Shown: piece by piece, positions 1-6,408 of the stretch
Numbering within the stretch: the first letter of the stretch is position 1
Layout of the letters: the number at the start of each line of letters is the position of its first letter
Assembly (NCBI GenBank): GCA_903911085.1
Contig: CAIWCC010000191.1
Location: 1 to 36,224 of the forward strand
Source: an uncultured Bacteroidales bacterium
GTDB taxonomy: Bacteria > Bacteroidota > Bacteroidia > Bacteroidales > Paludibacteraceae
Direction: 5' to 3'
Length of the DNA: 36,224 nt
The notes under the pieces: generated by a model
What the model saw: the letters and a program-made list of their open reading frames with translations, nothing else
Told to the model about the DNA's origin: nothing
The model's database searches: none
Position numbers and translations under genes: made by a program

Positions 1-4
1 TCAG

Positions 5-321
5 AGCTCCTTAGGAGCGACATTATTTTTTCTTTTGTTTTTACCTGAAAACAATAATTTTTTTTATTGTTGTCTGCTAAACATTTTATATAATTGCAGT
101 AAGTCTCTGTACAGTAAGACTTGCTAAAATATCGCCACGATGGGGCTTAGATTTTGTTTTTGCATATTTTCTACCATAATTTCGTCCCGATGGGACTTTT
201 TATAAATAGCTTCGGAGAAGCGACATTATGGTAGTCAATAAGTTATAAGTATTACCAAAGCTCCTTAGGAGCGACATTATTTTTTCTTTTGTTTTTACCA
301 GACAACAATAATTTTTTTAAT
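5..321. repeat. Array of short REP-like hairpin units
   Basis: Five short dyads lie here, mostly 5-bp stems around a 3-nt loop: GCTCC-TTA-GGAGC (6-18 and 260-272), GTCCC-GAT-GGGAC (184-196), GCTTC-GGA-GAAGC (209-221) and an imperfect one at 134-146. Most are flanked by a CGACATTAT-like tail. Bases 5-45 recur identically at 259-299, and similarity continues for about 20 nt. The tail at 221-234 is nearly the reverse complement of 171-184, so two units face each other as in a bacterial REP pair (BIME). There is no coding potential. The organisation is seen directly; the REP name is an inference from structure. Confidence 0.7.
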
Positions 322-324
322 AAA

Positions 325-378
325 CAGATTGTAAAAACAAATGTTATGCGTATATTTGCAATTCAAATATGAACTATT
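325..378 (+). repeat. 54-nt promoter-bearing direct repeat, copy 1
   Basis: This stretch matches 3108-3161 at 51 of 54 positions without gaps. It carries a Bacteroidota promoter: TTG at 329-331, 19 nt, then TATATTTG at 351-358. In the second copy the promoter leads to an antitoxin gene; here it leads into hairpin-rich non-coding DNA. Confidence 0.75.
329..358 (+). promoter_or_regulatory. Bacteroidota-type promoter
   Basis: TTG at 329-331 and TATATTTG at 351-358 are separated by 19 nt, which fits the known TTG / TAnnTTTG layout of Bacteroidota housekeeping promoters. Transcription would start near 365 and run into the hairpins at 383-656. Confidence 0.6.
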
Positions 379-421
379 CCTTTAGAGACGTGGCATGCCG
401 CGTCTCTACGTGAAATAAACA

Positions 422-541
422 AAAATAACAATTTCGACAAGGGGGCATGCCCCCTTGCATTAAAATTTTTCAACATATTAATTAAATAGCATTCTGCTAT
501 TGTTCGCGCCATCAGAAACCTAGGAAATTTCAATTGCGAAC
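422..541 (+). repeat. About 120-nt structured repeat, copy 1
   Basis: Matches 4117-4237. Both copies hold the perfect palindrome around GGGGGCATGCCCCC, an AATAGCA-TTC-TGCTATT hairpin, and GTTCGC paired with GCGAAC about 28 nt later. The interior of the last loop differs between copies while the stem bases are kept. A partial relative, with the CAACATATT and AATAGCATT parts only, lies at about 3752-3786 upstream of an antitoxin gene. Confidence 0.7.
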
Positions 542-582
542 ACAGAATTAGAAGCAATATAGCAATATTCTTGCGCCAAACG

Positions 583-663
583 GCGTGGGCTTTTTGACTT
601 ATCTTTCTGTGTGGGCTTTCCTAGGGCCTTGGTGGCGGATAGGTCAAAGTTCACGCTTTTTTT
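583..663 (+). terminator. Long-stem intrinsic terminator
   Basis: Bases 583-603 pair with 638-656 in about 19 base pairs, including wobble pairs and a 2-nt bulge. T657-T663 follow directly. The T run lies on the plus-strand side only, so it would stop rightward transcription. Confidence 0.6.
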
Positions 664-1127
664 ATGTAGTGAAGTTTCCTTTTCTGTAGAACAATGGCTG
701 GATGCCCAAATCCAAAGCCATGACACGCATTTTTCAAAACCATTTCAATGATCCTTTTCCGAGTTTATATCCGTATTTTCTAAACTACAATGATAGTTTT
801 GAAACGCATTGTTCGTATCCACACCAAAGCTACTTTCCTTTTCAAGGCAAAGTGATTGTATATTTACTATCGTATCGTACAATGAAAATTCGGATGACAC
901 AAACAATTGGTGCAATAAAAAAAATGATGCGAGAACTACTGGCATTCGTTTCTTTACTATTCGGAATGTGCTCAAGTCAATCTTGTTTCATATTGAATGC
1001 TTTCTGTGGCACTATGCTTTATAGGTTTCCAAATTACACCTTTTTCAATGCTATACAATTTATCCCCAAATTGCTGGGTTTAATAAAACAATTTATAATT
1101 AACAACTAAAACAAATAATTAAATAAA
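664..1127. other. Stretch without a supported gene
   Basis: Open frames occur on both strands (for example plus-strand 702-1109 and minus-strand 745-975), but their translations are low-complexity, rich in F, S, Y and C, and match no family I recognise. None has a convincing start region. It may be a decayed gene or the long leader of the gene at 1128. Confidence 0.5.
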
Positions 1128-1895
1128 ATGAAAACAACAGTAAATTTTCGTTCTAAAATAAACAAAGCCAATATCATGCAGTTATCTGGGTTGGTATTAC
1201 GCATTATAGATACTGTGATTTTATCTGGCATTCAAGCTGCCAAAGTGACCAAACGTTTTTTGCATTTAGTGGATGTGAGTTCACGTTATCAAGCTGCAAT
1301 AACACATGATGAAGAAGAAAAAGAGTTGAAAAAAGGTGTAAAAGCTAAATATGACTTGCGTTGTGAATTGTTCTTACAAATGTACAATTACCTCGAAGGA
1401 TTACTCAATTCGCCCAATGCAGAAATGAAAGCTGCTGCCAATTTATTGTTTCAACAAGTAAATCGGTTTGGCAAAAATTTCAGTAAATGCATGCTTCTTG
1501 TACAAACTGCGCAATATGTTACAATAATTGAGGCCTTAAAAAGGCCAGAATTTACAGTTGCTTTGGCCACAACTATGCTTACTGAGAAATTAAGTGCAAT
1601 TGATCAGGCTCAAAAAGACTATGAAGGACTATTTATGGTAAAAACTAATAATTCCTCTGTAAAAGTTGTTCCGAGTGACTTGCGCAAAGAGTTAGCCGAT
1701 GCAATCAAGGATTATATTGATGAAGTGAATCTAATGGCAAGTCAGATTGATACGCCCGAATGGTACACTATGTGCGTTAATCTTCAAAATAGGTTTGATG
1801 AGGTGAATATAACTGTGGCTCAGAAAACAAAAACTGAAAATCTAGCCAAAGAAACACCTGTTAATGATTCTGCAACTACAACAGCTGTATTATAG
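1128..1895 (+). CDS. Helical protein of unknown function (DUF6261-like)
   Basis: A 255-residue protein with no signal peptide or membrane segment. It is predicted from composition to be almost entirely alpha-helical, with charged patches (EEEKELKKG near residue 65) and a Thr/Ala-rich tail. The style and length resemble the Bacteroidota-restricted families of about 230-250 residues such as DUF6261, but I assign this only loosely and no catalytic motif is visible. The A-rich leader (AATTAAATAAA) before the ATG is typical of this phylum. It is alone in its transcription unit: a strong terminator follows 30 nt after the stop. Function is unknown. Confidence 0.75.
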   Translation: MKTTVNFRSKINKANIMQLSGLVLRIIDTVILSGIQAAKVTKRFLHLVDVSSRYQAAITHDEEEKELKKGVKAKYDLRCELFLQMYNYLEGLLNSPNAEMKAAANLLFQQVNRFGKNFSKCMLLVQTAQYVTIIEALKRPEFTVALATTMLTEKLSAIDQAQKDYEGLFMVKTNNSSVKVVPSDLRKELADAIKDYIDEVNLMASQIDTPEWYTMCVNLQNRFDEVNITVAQKTKTENLAKETPVNDSATTTAVL

Positions 1896-1925
1896 CAGCA
1901 ATACGAACTAAATTATAGTTTCATT

Positions 1926-1968
1926 AGAGCTCTTGGAATGCTACGTGCATTACTGGAGCTCTTTTTTT
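1926..1968 (+). terminator. Intrinsic terminator after the 255-aa gene
   Basis: AGAGCTC (1926-1932) pairs with GAGCTCT (1956-1962). An inner AATGC/GCATT pair extends the stem, and the right arm runs into seven T (1962-1968). Confidence 0.8.
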
Positions 1969-1995
1969 GTTTATCAGACATTTGCGAGTATTGGA

Positions 1996-2053
1996 GAACT
2001 CCGCTGGAGTTCAATTTACTTTTTTTATTTTTCCCCCAAAATAAATTTGGGGG
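1996..2053. repeat. Two further perfect hairpins
   Basis: GAACTCC-GCT-GGAGTTC at 1996-2012 is a 7-bp stem with a 3-nt loop, the same geometry as the units at the left edge. CCCCCAAA-ATAAA-TTTGGGGG at 2033-2053 is an 8-bp stem. Both lie between the terminator and the large palindrome, and no gene is present. Confidence 0.65.
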
Positions 2054-2065
2054 TTATGCTTAGTC

Positions 2066-2388
2066 AATCCCTTCGGGTGGGCTGTAAAAAATTAACCACA
2101 TATATTCAAAATCTTCGTCCCTAAATTAGACAGATAAATAGAACGCAGATTTACGCAGATTTAGCGGATTAAAAAACGGATAAGAAAAAATACAAACATT
2201 TTTGATTTTGCGCTATAATCAATTGACAAAGTCAATTTAAAATTCGTCGTAAATAGGAAAATCCGTCTTATCCGCTTTATCAGCGAAATCCGCGTCATCT
2301 TAGTGAATTAGAATATCATTAGCAATAAATTAGGAACGAAGTTATTTTCAAGGATATTCTGATTTTTTACACCCCACCCTTCGGGATT
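2066..2388. repeat. 323-bp imperfect palindrome (foldback / MITE-like element)
   Basis: The element is symmetric about base 2228. The centre is AATTGAC-AAA-GTCAATT (2221-2237). Mirrored blocks lie outward: CGGATAAG near 2176 against CTTATCCG near 2271, a GCAGATTTACGC-like block at 2150-2175 against GCGAAATCCGCG at 2280-2295, CTTCGTCCCTAA near 2114 against TTAGGAACGAAG near 2330, and AATCCC...TGTAAAAAA (2066-2090) against TTTTTTACA...GGGATT (2362-2388). No transposase is encoded. Confidence 0.7.
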
Positions 2389-2462
2389 TAAAACTTTTAG
2401 TGCATGAATTTCGATGATATGGCTTGAAAACCATTCCACAAAAGAATTAATTTAAATCTATA

Positions 2463-2582
2463 ATGAAATATTATTTAACGATATACTTGTTTTTCGGCAG
2501 AATCTATTTATATGCTAATGATACCCACAATTATTTTCCTTCCAAAGGGCTAATCGACCCGAATACAGCCAATATCTGTTAA
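2463..2582 (+). pseudogene. Fragment of a secreted-protein gene (39 codons)
   Basis: The frame begins with a lysine and a hydrophobic segment of about 14 residues, then a signal-peptidase-like YLYA-ND junction, and stops after 39 residues. It looks like the start of an exported protein whose body is missing; the tandem array begins about 40 nt downstream. It could equally be a chance frame. I do not recognise a family. Confidence 0.35.
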
Positions 2583-2623
2583 ATTATTTTTTATCAAAAG
2601 TAAAATACGGCTCATTCCTTAAT

Positions 2624-3000
2624 GCGGAAGCAATAAAACAAATGAAGGATTGAAAAAATGTTAAGCGGAAGTCGTCCGTCGAATGAAGTATAGTAATTTC
2701 CTTAATGCGGAAGTCTTCCGTCAAGCGAAGGATTGAAAAAAAGTTAAGCGGAAGCCGTCCGTCGAATGATTTATGACAATTTCTGCCAGCGGAAGCCGTC
2801 CGTCAAGCGAAGGATTGAAAAAATGTTAAGCGGAAGCCGTCCGTCGAATGATTTATGACAATTTCTGCCAGCGGAAGTCGTCCGTCAAGCGAAGGATTGA
2901 AAAAATGTTAAGCGGAAGCCGTCCATCAAATGAATTATGGCAATTTCCGTCAGCGGAAGTCGTCAGTAATATGATTTATGGTAATTTCTGTCAGCGGAAG
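2624..3000. repeat. 41-bp tandem array with alternating unit types
   Basis: GCGGAAG occurs at 2624, 2665, 2707, 2748, 2789, 2830, 2871, 2912, 2953 and 2994; every step is 41 bp except one of 42. Each central unit is a shared 16-nt block (GCGGAAGCCGTCCGTC) plus 25 nt of one of two types. Type A is GAATGATTTATGAC... and type B is AAGCGAAGGATTG.... They alternate B-A-B-A-B-A-B-A and end with a second A, giving an 82-bp higher-order repeat. The first and last copies read GCGGAAGCAAT instead. Neither 41 nor 82 is a multiple of three, so the array is not a protein repeat. Confidence 0.9.
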
Positions 3001-3107
3001 CAATCTTTTGTGTGTAATATGAGATTATTAATAAAATTGTCAATACAAAAATTGATTAGCATTTATGTATCTCTTTGTCAAATTAGAAATGATATTTTTT
3101 TTTAAAC

Positions 3108-3161
3108 CAGATTTTAAAAACAAATGTTATGCGTACTTTTGCAATTCAAATATGAACTATT
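3108..3161 (+). promoter_or_regulatory. 54-nt promoter repeat, copy 2, upstream of antitoxin
   Basis: This is the second copy of the 325-378 repeat. The -7 box here is TACTTTTG (3134-3141). It gives a leader of about 60 nt before the antitoxin at 3207. The -33 TTG of copy 1 is TTT here. Confidence 0.6.
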
Positions 3162-3206
3162 AACTATTGTTCGCAACATAATAGAGTTTACTAAACTTTA
3201 AGAAAC

Positions 3207-3431
3207 ATGAATATACAAGCACAAAAAATCAATTTGGCAAAAATGATACTCGAAACAGATAATCCCTCCATTCTGGAATCTGTAATGAATATCTTTGTAA
3301 AGTCTAAGCAACAGGATTTTTGGCAAACTATGCCTGATGAACAAAAACAGGAGATTGAAAAAGGGTTAGCTGAAATTGTGAGTGAAGATATTGTTGAATA
3401 CGAAAAAGTAATAAAGAAACACAGAAAATGA
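3207..3431 (+). CDS. Antitoxin of a RelE/ParE-type module
   Basis: A 74-residue, highly charged helical protein whose layout (start MNIQAQKINL, then ILETD, then DFW...MPDEQKQEIEKGL) is that of the short antitoxins paired with RelE/ParE toxins in Bacteroidota. Such antitoxins bind and block the toxin and repress their own promoter. Its stop overlaps the toxin start as ATGA (3428-3431), the normal coupling for these pairs. The promoter repeat at 3108-3161 would drive it. The toxin is broken, so this antitoxin is probably an orphan. It could still neutralise a related toxin elsewhere; that is inference. Confidence 0.75.
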   Translation: MNIQAQKINLAKMILETDNPSILESVMNIFVKSKQQDFWQTMPDEQKQEIEKGLAEIVSEDIVEYEKVIKKHRK

Positions 3432-3733
3432 GAAGTGTTGTACTTTCAAAAACCGCAGCCAACAAATTGTAAATTTTACTGAAATACCTTGAATTAGAAT
3501 GGTCAGAAAAAGTGAAAAGTAATTTCATAAAAAAGCTCGATAATTCTATTGAAAAAATCAAAAGATATCCACTAAGTTGTGAAAAATCAACACTGAAATT
3601 AGGATTGCATCGTTGCGTTATTTCAAAACAAACAACTTTATACTATACATTTGACACAAAAAGAATTTTCATTGTTACAATATTTGACAACAGAATGAAT
3701 CCTAATAAATTAAAAGAAGAAACTAAACAATAA
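3428..3733 (+). pseudogene. RelE/ParE-family toxin with an internal stop codon
   Basis: Reading from ATG 3428, the frame gives MRSVVLSKTAANKL, then TAA at 3470-3472, then continues in the same frame as ILLKYLELEWSEKVKSNF and on to residue 101. Both parts match the RelE/ParE toxin pattern: a VVLSKTA start, a Y.E.EWS helix, a C-terminal TTLYYTFD strand and an IFDNRMNPNKL end. The stop is one base change from AAA or GAA (Lys/Glu), both plausible at that site. Restart at the ATG at 3512 would lack the first strand and helix. I read this as a nonsense-inactivated toxin; sequencing error is the main alternative. Confidence 0.8.
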
Positions 3734-3822
3734 AACACAGATAACAAAATAAATTTCAACATATTATAAATAGCATTTAACTATTGCACAAAAAAAGAGT
3801 TTCTAAATAAATAATTAAAAAT

Positions 3823-4035
3823 ATGGAAACAATTAGTATTCAAATAAATAACCCTAAAGCAAAGCAACTTTTAAAAGACCTTGCCAAGCTGGACTTAATA
3901 ACAATAAAGCCACAGGTTACATTGCAAAGCCTTTTGGAAAAGTTACGGGTAAATTCTAATGAAGTTCCAACTTTAGATGAAATTACTGCTGAAGTAGAAC
4001 AAGTTAGAAAAGAGAGATATGCCAAAAAGTCATAA
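3823..4035 (+). CDS. Antitoxin of a PIN-toxin module
   Basis: A 70-residue protein that opens METISIQINNPKA and ends in a charged helix. This is the usual form of the Bacteroidota antitoxins that precede PIN-domain RNases (VapC-like). In the family the C-terminal helix wraps the toxin and the N-terminal part binds DNA. The toxin start (ATG 4019) lies inside the last codons of this gene, the expected overlap. The leader carries CAACATATT and AATAGCATT motifs also found in the 120-nt structured repeats. The partner toxin is cut short, so this is probably another orphan. Confidence 0.7.
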   Translation: METISIQINNPKAKQLLKDLAKLDLITIKPQVTLQSLLEKLRVNSNEVPTLDEITAEVEQVRKERYAKKS

Positions 4036-4108
4036 AATAATCATTGACACAAATCTTTGGATTAGTTTTTTATTGGATGACTTTCAAATATCATACAAGT
4101 CTTTATAG
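4019..4108 (+). pseudogene. Truncated PIN-domain toxin
   Basis: The frame reads 29 codons. Its KIIIDTNLWISFLL is the first strand of a PIN domain, including the conserved first Asp of the metal site (IDTN). The protein then ends in DDFQISYKSL and a stop, whereas PIN toxins run about 130-140 residues. The stop lies within about 10 nt of the second 120-nt structured repeat (4117), which suggests the rest of the gene was lost or displaced when that sequence arrived. The fragment cannot be an active nuclease. Confidence 0.8.
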
Positions 4109-4116
4109 TAAAAACT

Positions 4117-4237
4117 AAAATAACAATTTCGACAAGGGGGCATGCCCCCTTGCATTAAAATTTTTCAACATATTAATTAAATAGCATTCTGCTATTGTTC
4201 GCGTCCTCAGAAACCTCGTAAATTTCTTAAAGCGAAC
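4117..4237 (+). repeat. About 120-nt structured repeat, copy 2
   Basis: Copy of 422-541. The palindrome is at 4133-4152, the AATAGCA hairpin at 4180-4196, and GTTCGC (4197-4202) pairs with GCGAAC (4232-4237). It abuts the truncated PIN gene. Confidence 0.7.
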
Positions 4238-4643
4238 GCCAAAAAGAATGATTAAGCGAAATGCTCACGCCAAAACGGCTTGGGGTCAACATAACTTTAC
4301 CGCTATCCATTTTCCTCCAAAATCCAGTTGTAGTCGATTATCTCCCAACACAATTTCCCAACTTTTTCTTGTATTGCTTTGGTGGCAACTAATTAATATT
4401 TTAGCTGTGCTGCGTTTTGGCATATCATGTTTTTACCTTTGCCAATTAACTACAAAACGCAAGTGATGAGCAAGCATAATAATGATATAGAAAATCACTT
4501 CTAAAAAGATAAAATCATAGAAGTTATGCATAGGGCTGTTTCGCGACAAGATTTTAGCAATAATCTTGGGTAACTATTTCGCCATATAAATTTCGGTTTA
4601 CCATTCGTGTTGCAGATGAAAGTTTTAAGTTACTAATATCTGT
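4238..4643. other. Gene-free stretch holding an orphan promoter
   Basis: A 72-codon plus-strand frame at 4248-4466 contains the whole promoter 4416-4441, so it is unlikely to be translated. Between that promoter and the next convincing ATG at 4674 I see no gene and no terminator. Confidence 0.5.
4416..4441 (+). promoter_or_regulatory. TTTGGCA-type promoter A
   Basis: TTTGGCATA starts at 4416, TACCTTTG is at 4434-4441, and the gap between TTTG and TACC is 14 nt. Upstream, TTTTAGC and TGCT match promoters D and E. The first downstream gene with a signal peptide starts at 4674, leaving a leader of about 225 nt. Confidence 0.6.
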
Positions 4644-4673
4644 ATGCAAAATCACCATTTAATAAGAAAAAAT

Positions 4674-5303
4674 ATGAAATCAAAAAGTATTATCTTGTTA
4701 CTCTTTTGCCTGCTAATATGGCCTGCAACAGCTCAAAAAGTTTCAAAAACATTTCTTAGCAAAGGCAATGTTTATATCCAATCTGCAAAAAAATCAATTT
4801 CTCAGATTACTAAATTAGGACTCGATAATTTGCCGGTATTATCCAACGACAAAAAGTTCGTGATATTTCTGCGACAGCTCCCAGAAAAGTATGTTTATGT
4901 TTCACAAATCATTCGGTTTGATATTGCCACAGCTACTGAAACTGTATTGGTAAGAGCTTGTACCGAGAATCCGCGCATGAGTACGCCCATTTCGTATGCC
5001 TATTCCTATAATTATCCGTTTTCAAGTTTGGGAAATATTGAGAAAATCTTTCTTTCGCCCAATAACCAACGCATTTATTTTCAAGCGGCAGCATGGACAG
5101 TTTCTGCTGCCATTCATTATTACGACATGTCTACAATGAAGGTTCATTTCTTTTACAGTGGCAATATTTCCCAAATCTTCAGCAACGGTATGTTGGATAT
5201 TGAAATTACAGGAATCGATGGAAATGGTAGATATTGGCAGCATTTTCTTTTCGACACCAATGGCAAAAAGATAATGCCAGCGCTGGGGGAGAAGGCGTAT
5301 TGA
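4674..5303 (+). CDS. Secreted protein of unknown function, beta-propeller-like
   Basis: From ATG 4674 the product is 209 residues. It starts with a Lys-led hydrophobic signal peptide ending PATAQ, so export to the periplasm or surface is likely. An in-frame ATG at 4644 would place ten polar residues before the signal and is less likely. The mature part has strand-rich segments such as LPVLSNDKKFVIFL and KIFLSPNNQRIYF, reminiscent of PD40/TolB-type propeller blades, but only about two blades are visible. The protein may be a truncated propeller. Sequence just downstream belongs to a different gene family. Confidence 0.6.
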   Translation: MKSKSIILLLFCLLIWPATAQKVSKTFLSKGNVYIQSAKKSISQITKLGLDNLPVLSNDKKFVIFLRQLPEKYVYVSQIIRFDIATATETVLVRACTENPRMSTPISYAYSYNYPFSSLGNIEKIFLSPNNQRIYFQAAAWTVSAAIHYYDMSTMKVHFFYSGNISQIFSNGMLDIEITGIDGNGRYWQHFLFDTNGKKIMPALGEKAY

Positions 5304-5365
5304 GATACGTGGGCATGTGCTATGCTGTATTTGAAGCATTTACAAAACCATTAAAATTTAAAACC

Positions 5366-5437
5366 ATGTATTCCAACAGACCCAATGATGGGTTTTACAC
5401 CGAAATTGAAAAACTATGGAACATATTAATGAAATAA
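5366..5437 (+). pseudogene. N-terminal remnant of the 6409-7125 gene family
   Basis: The 23-codon frame MYSNRPNDGFYTEIEKLWN... parallels the start of the gene at 6409 (MLYKRPNDAFYAEIEKLS...). Homology includes about 28 nt of upstream leader: 5338-5417 and 6381-6460 align over 80 nt without gaps at roughly 80 percent. Similarity stops exactly where the ATG of the next gene begins (5416). It is a broken duplicate, now joined to the DnaB-like gene. Confidence 0.7.
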
Positions 5438-6300
5438 GCTCATATATGTCATATTATCTTGAAGAAAAAAACAGAATCACAGAAAATATTATGACGGGTA
5501 TATCTGAACTGGATAATATAACATCTGGGTGTAGAAAATCTGAACTGATTGTGATTGGTTCAGAGGTAAATAGATGTAACTCACCTTTACTTATTACAAT
5601 ACTCCGAAACATTATATGTGTAAATAAAATGTCAGCTATCTATTTCTCGCTTCAGCAATCAAAATACTCGGTAACATCATTTCTGATTTCGAACGCAAGT
5701 AACATAGAAGTTCAGATGCTGAGAAATGGAAAATTGAACCCAAGCGAAGTTTTGGTGATTAATCAAGTAATTGAAGAAATTGAAAAAACTTTATTATATA
5801 TCGATGATAGTTCTGAATTATCAGTTTCAGTTATAACAGACAGAATTTATAAACAAATATCCGAAATTGATAGAAATATTAATGCCATATTTATTGATGG
5901 ATTAAACTTTATGAATTACGACGGAGAACTTTGTATGCACAGTGATAAAGCACTTGAGCTAACATTACTAGGTCTTAAATCATTAGCAAAAAAAAATGAA
6001 GTGCCGGTTTTTGTAACCTATCAAATGGACAACATAAACAGACCAAATAACTATAACAATAAACGTCCAAAGTATACAGATTTATTTGAAAAAAACAAAT
6101 TATTCCATATAGCAGATATAATTTGGCTTATTTACCAACCAGAATATTATCAAATCGTCGAAGATGATGAAGGCAACAGTTTAATCGGAAAAGCAGAGAT
6201 AATTACTACAGGTAATCATGCATATGGTATTGCTAAAGTTGCTTTTAATAGTCATTTGGGGAAAATTGAGGATATTCAGAAGCCACTATCTGAATTTTGA
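5416..6300 (+). CDS. DnaB-like RecA-fold protein with a lost Walker A
   Basis: A 294-residue protein aligning by eye with the C-terminal ATPase domain of replicative helicase DnaB. It has GISELDNITSG near residue 28 (GF..LD..T.G in DnaB), then a Walker B-like INAIFIDGLNFM near 155-166, LKSLAKKNEVPVFVTYQ near 187-203, and KRPKYTDLFEK...ADIIWLIYQPEYY near 218-243. The Walker A region reads SEVNRCNSPLL where DnaB has a P-loop with GKT; the lysine is missing. The DnaB N-terminal domain is also absent. It is therefore unlikely to be an active helicase and could be a regulatory or scaffold paralogue. It overlaps the end of the 5366-5437 remnant. Confidence 0.7.
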   Translation: MEHINEISSYMSYYLEEKNRITENIMTGISELDNITSGCRKSELIVIGSEVNRCNSPLLITILRNIICVNKMSAIYFSLQQSKYSVTSFLISNASNIEVQMLRNGKLNPSEVLVINQVIEEIEKTLLYIDDSSELSVSVITDRIYKQISEIDRNINAIFIDGLNFMNYDGELCMHSDKALELTLLGLKSLAKKNEVPVFVTYQMDNINRPNNYNNKRPKYTDLFEKNKLFHIADIIWLIYQPEYYQIVEDDEGNSLIGKAEIITTGNHAYGIAKVAFNSHLGKIEDIQKPLSEF

Positions 6301-6408
6301 AATTTAATGAAAACTTGTCTTCGTTAAATAGTCTACTGAGAAACTACTGTAGTAGTAGAATGTACAATACTGTATAAGATATTTACAAAATCAATAAAAT
6401 TCACATCC

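Larger units (their letters stand above)
365..663 (+). ncRNA. Candidate structured non-coding RNA
   Basis: The segment starts just after a recognisable promoter and ends in a strong terminator-like hairpin. In order it contains an 8-bp stem at 383-390/401-408 with an inner GGC-GCC dyad, a 20-bp perfect palindrome at 438-457, a 7-bp stem at 485-491/495-501, and a GTTCGC/GCGAAC stem at 502-507/536-541. A long stem then pairs 583-603 with 638-656, directly followed by seven T (657-663). The longest reading frames found from ATG on the plus strand are 12-14 codons. It could instead be a patchwork of REP-type repeats that happens to lie between a promoter and a terminator. Confidence 0.4.

Noticed and set aside
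702-1109. 135-codon plus-strand frame and its minus-strand shadow
   Set aside because: Low-complexity translation, no start signal and no family resemblance on either strand.
2624-3000. CRISPR array
   Set aside because: The 25-nt parts between the shared blocks are not unique spacers; they are only two types in alternation. No cas gene is in the window.
2848-3105. 85-codon frame inside the tandem array
   Set aside because: It reads through repeat units whose 41-bp step changes frame each time, so it is a by-product of the array.
4248-4466. 72-codon frame after the second structured repeat
   Set aside because: It runs across promoter A, and its composition does not look like a protein.
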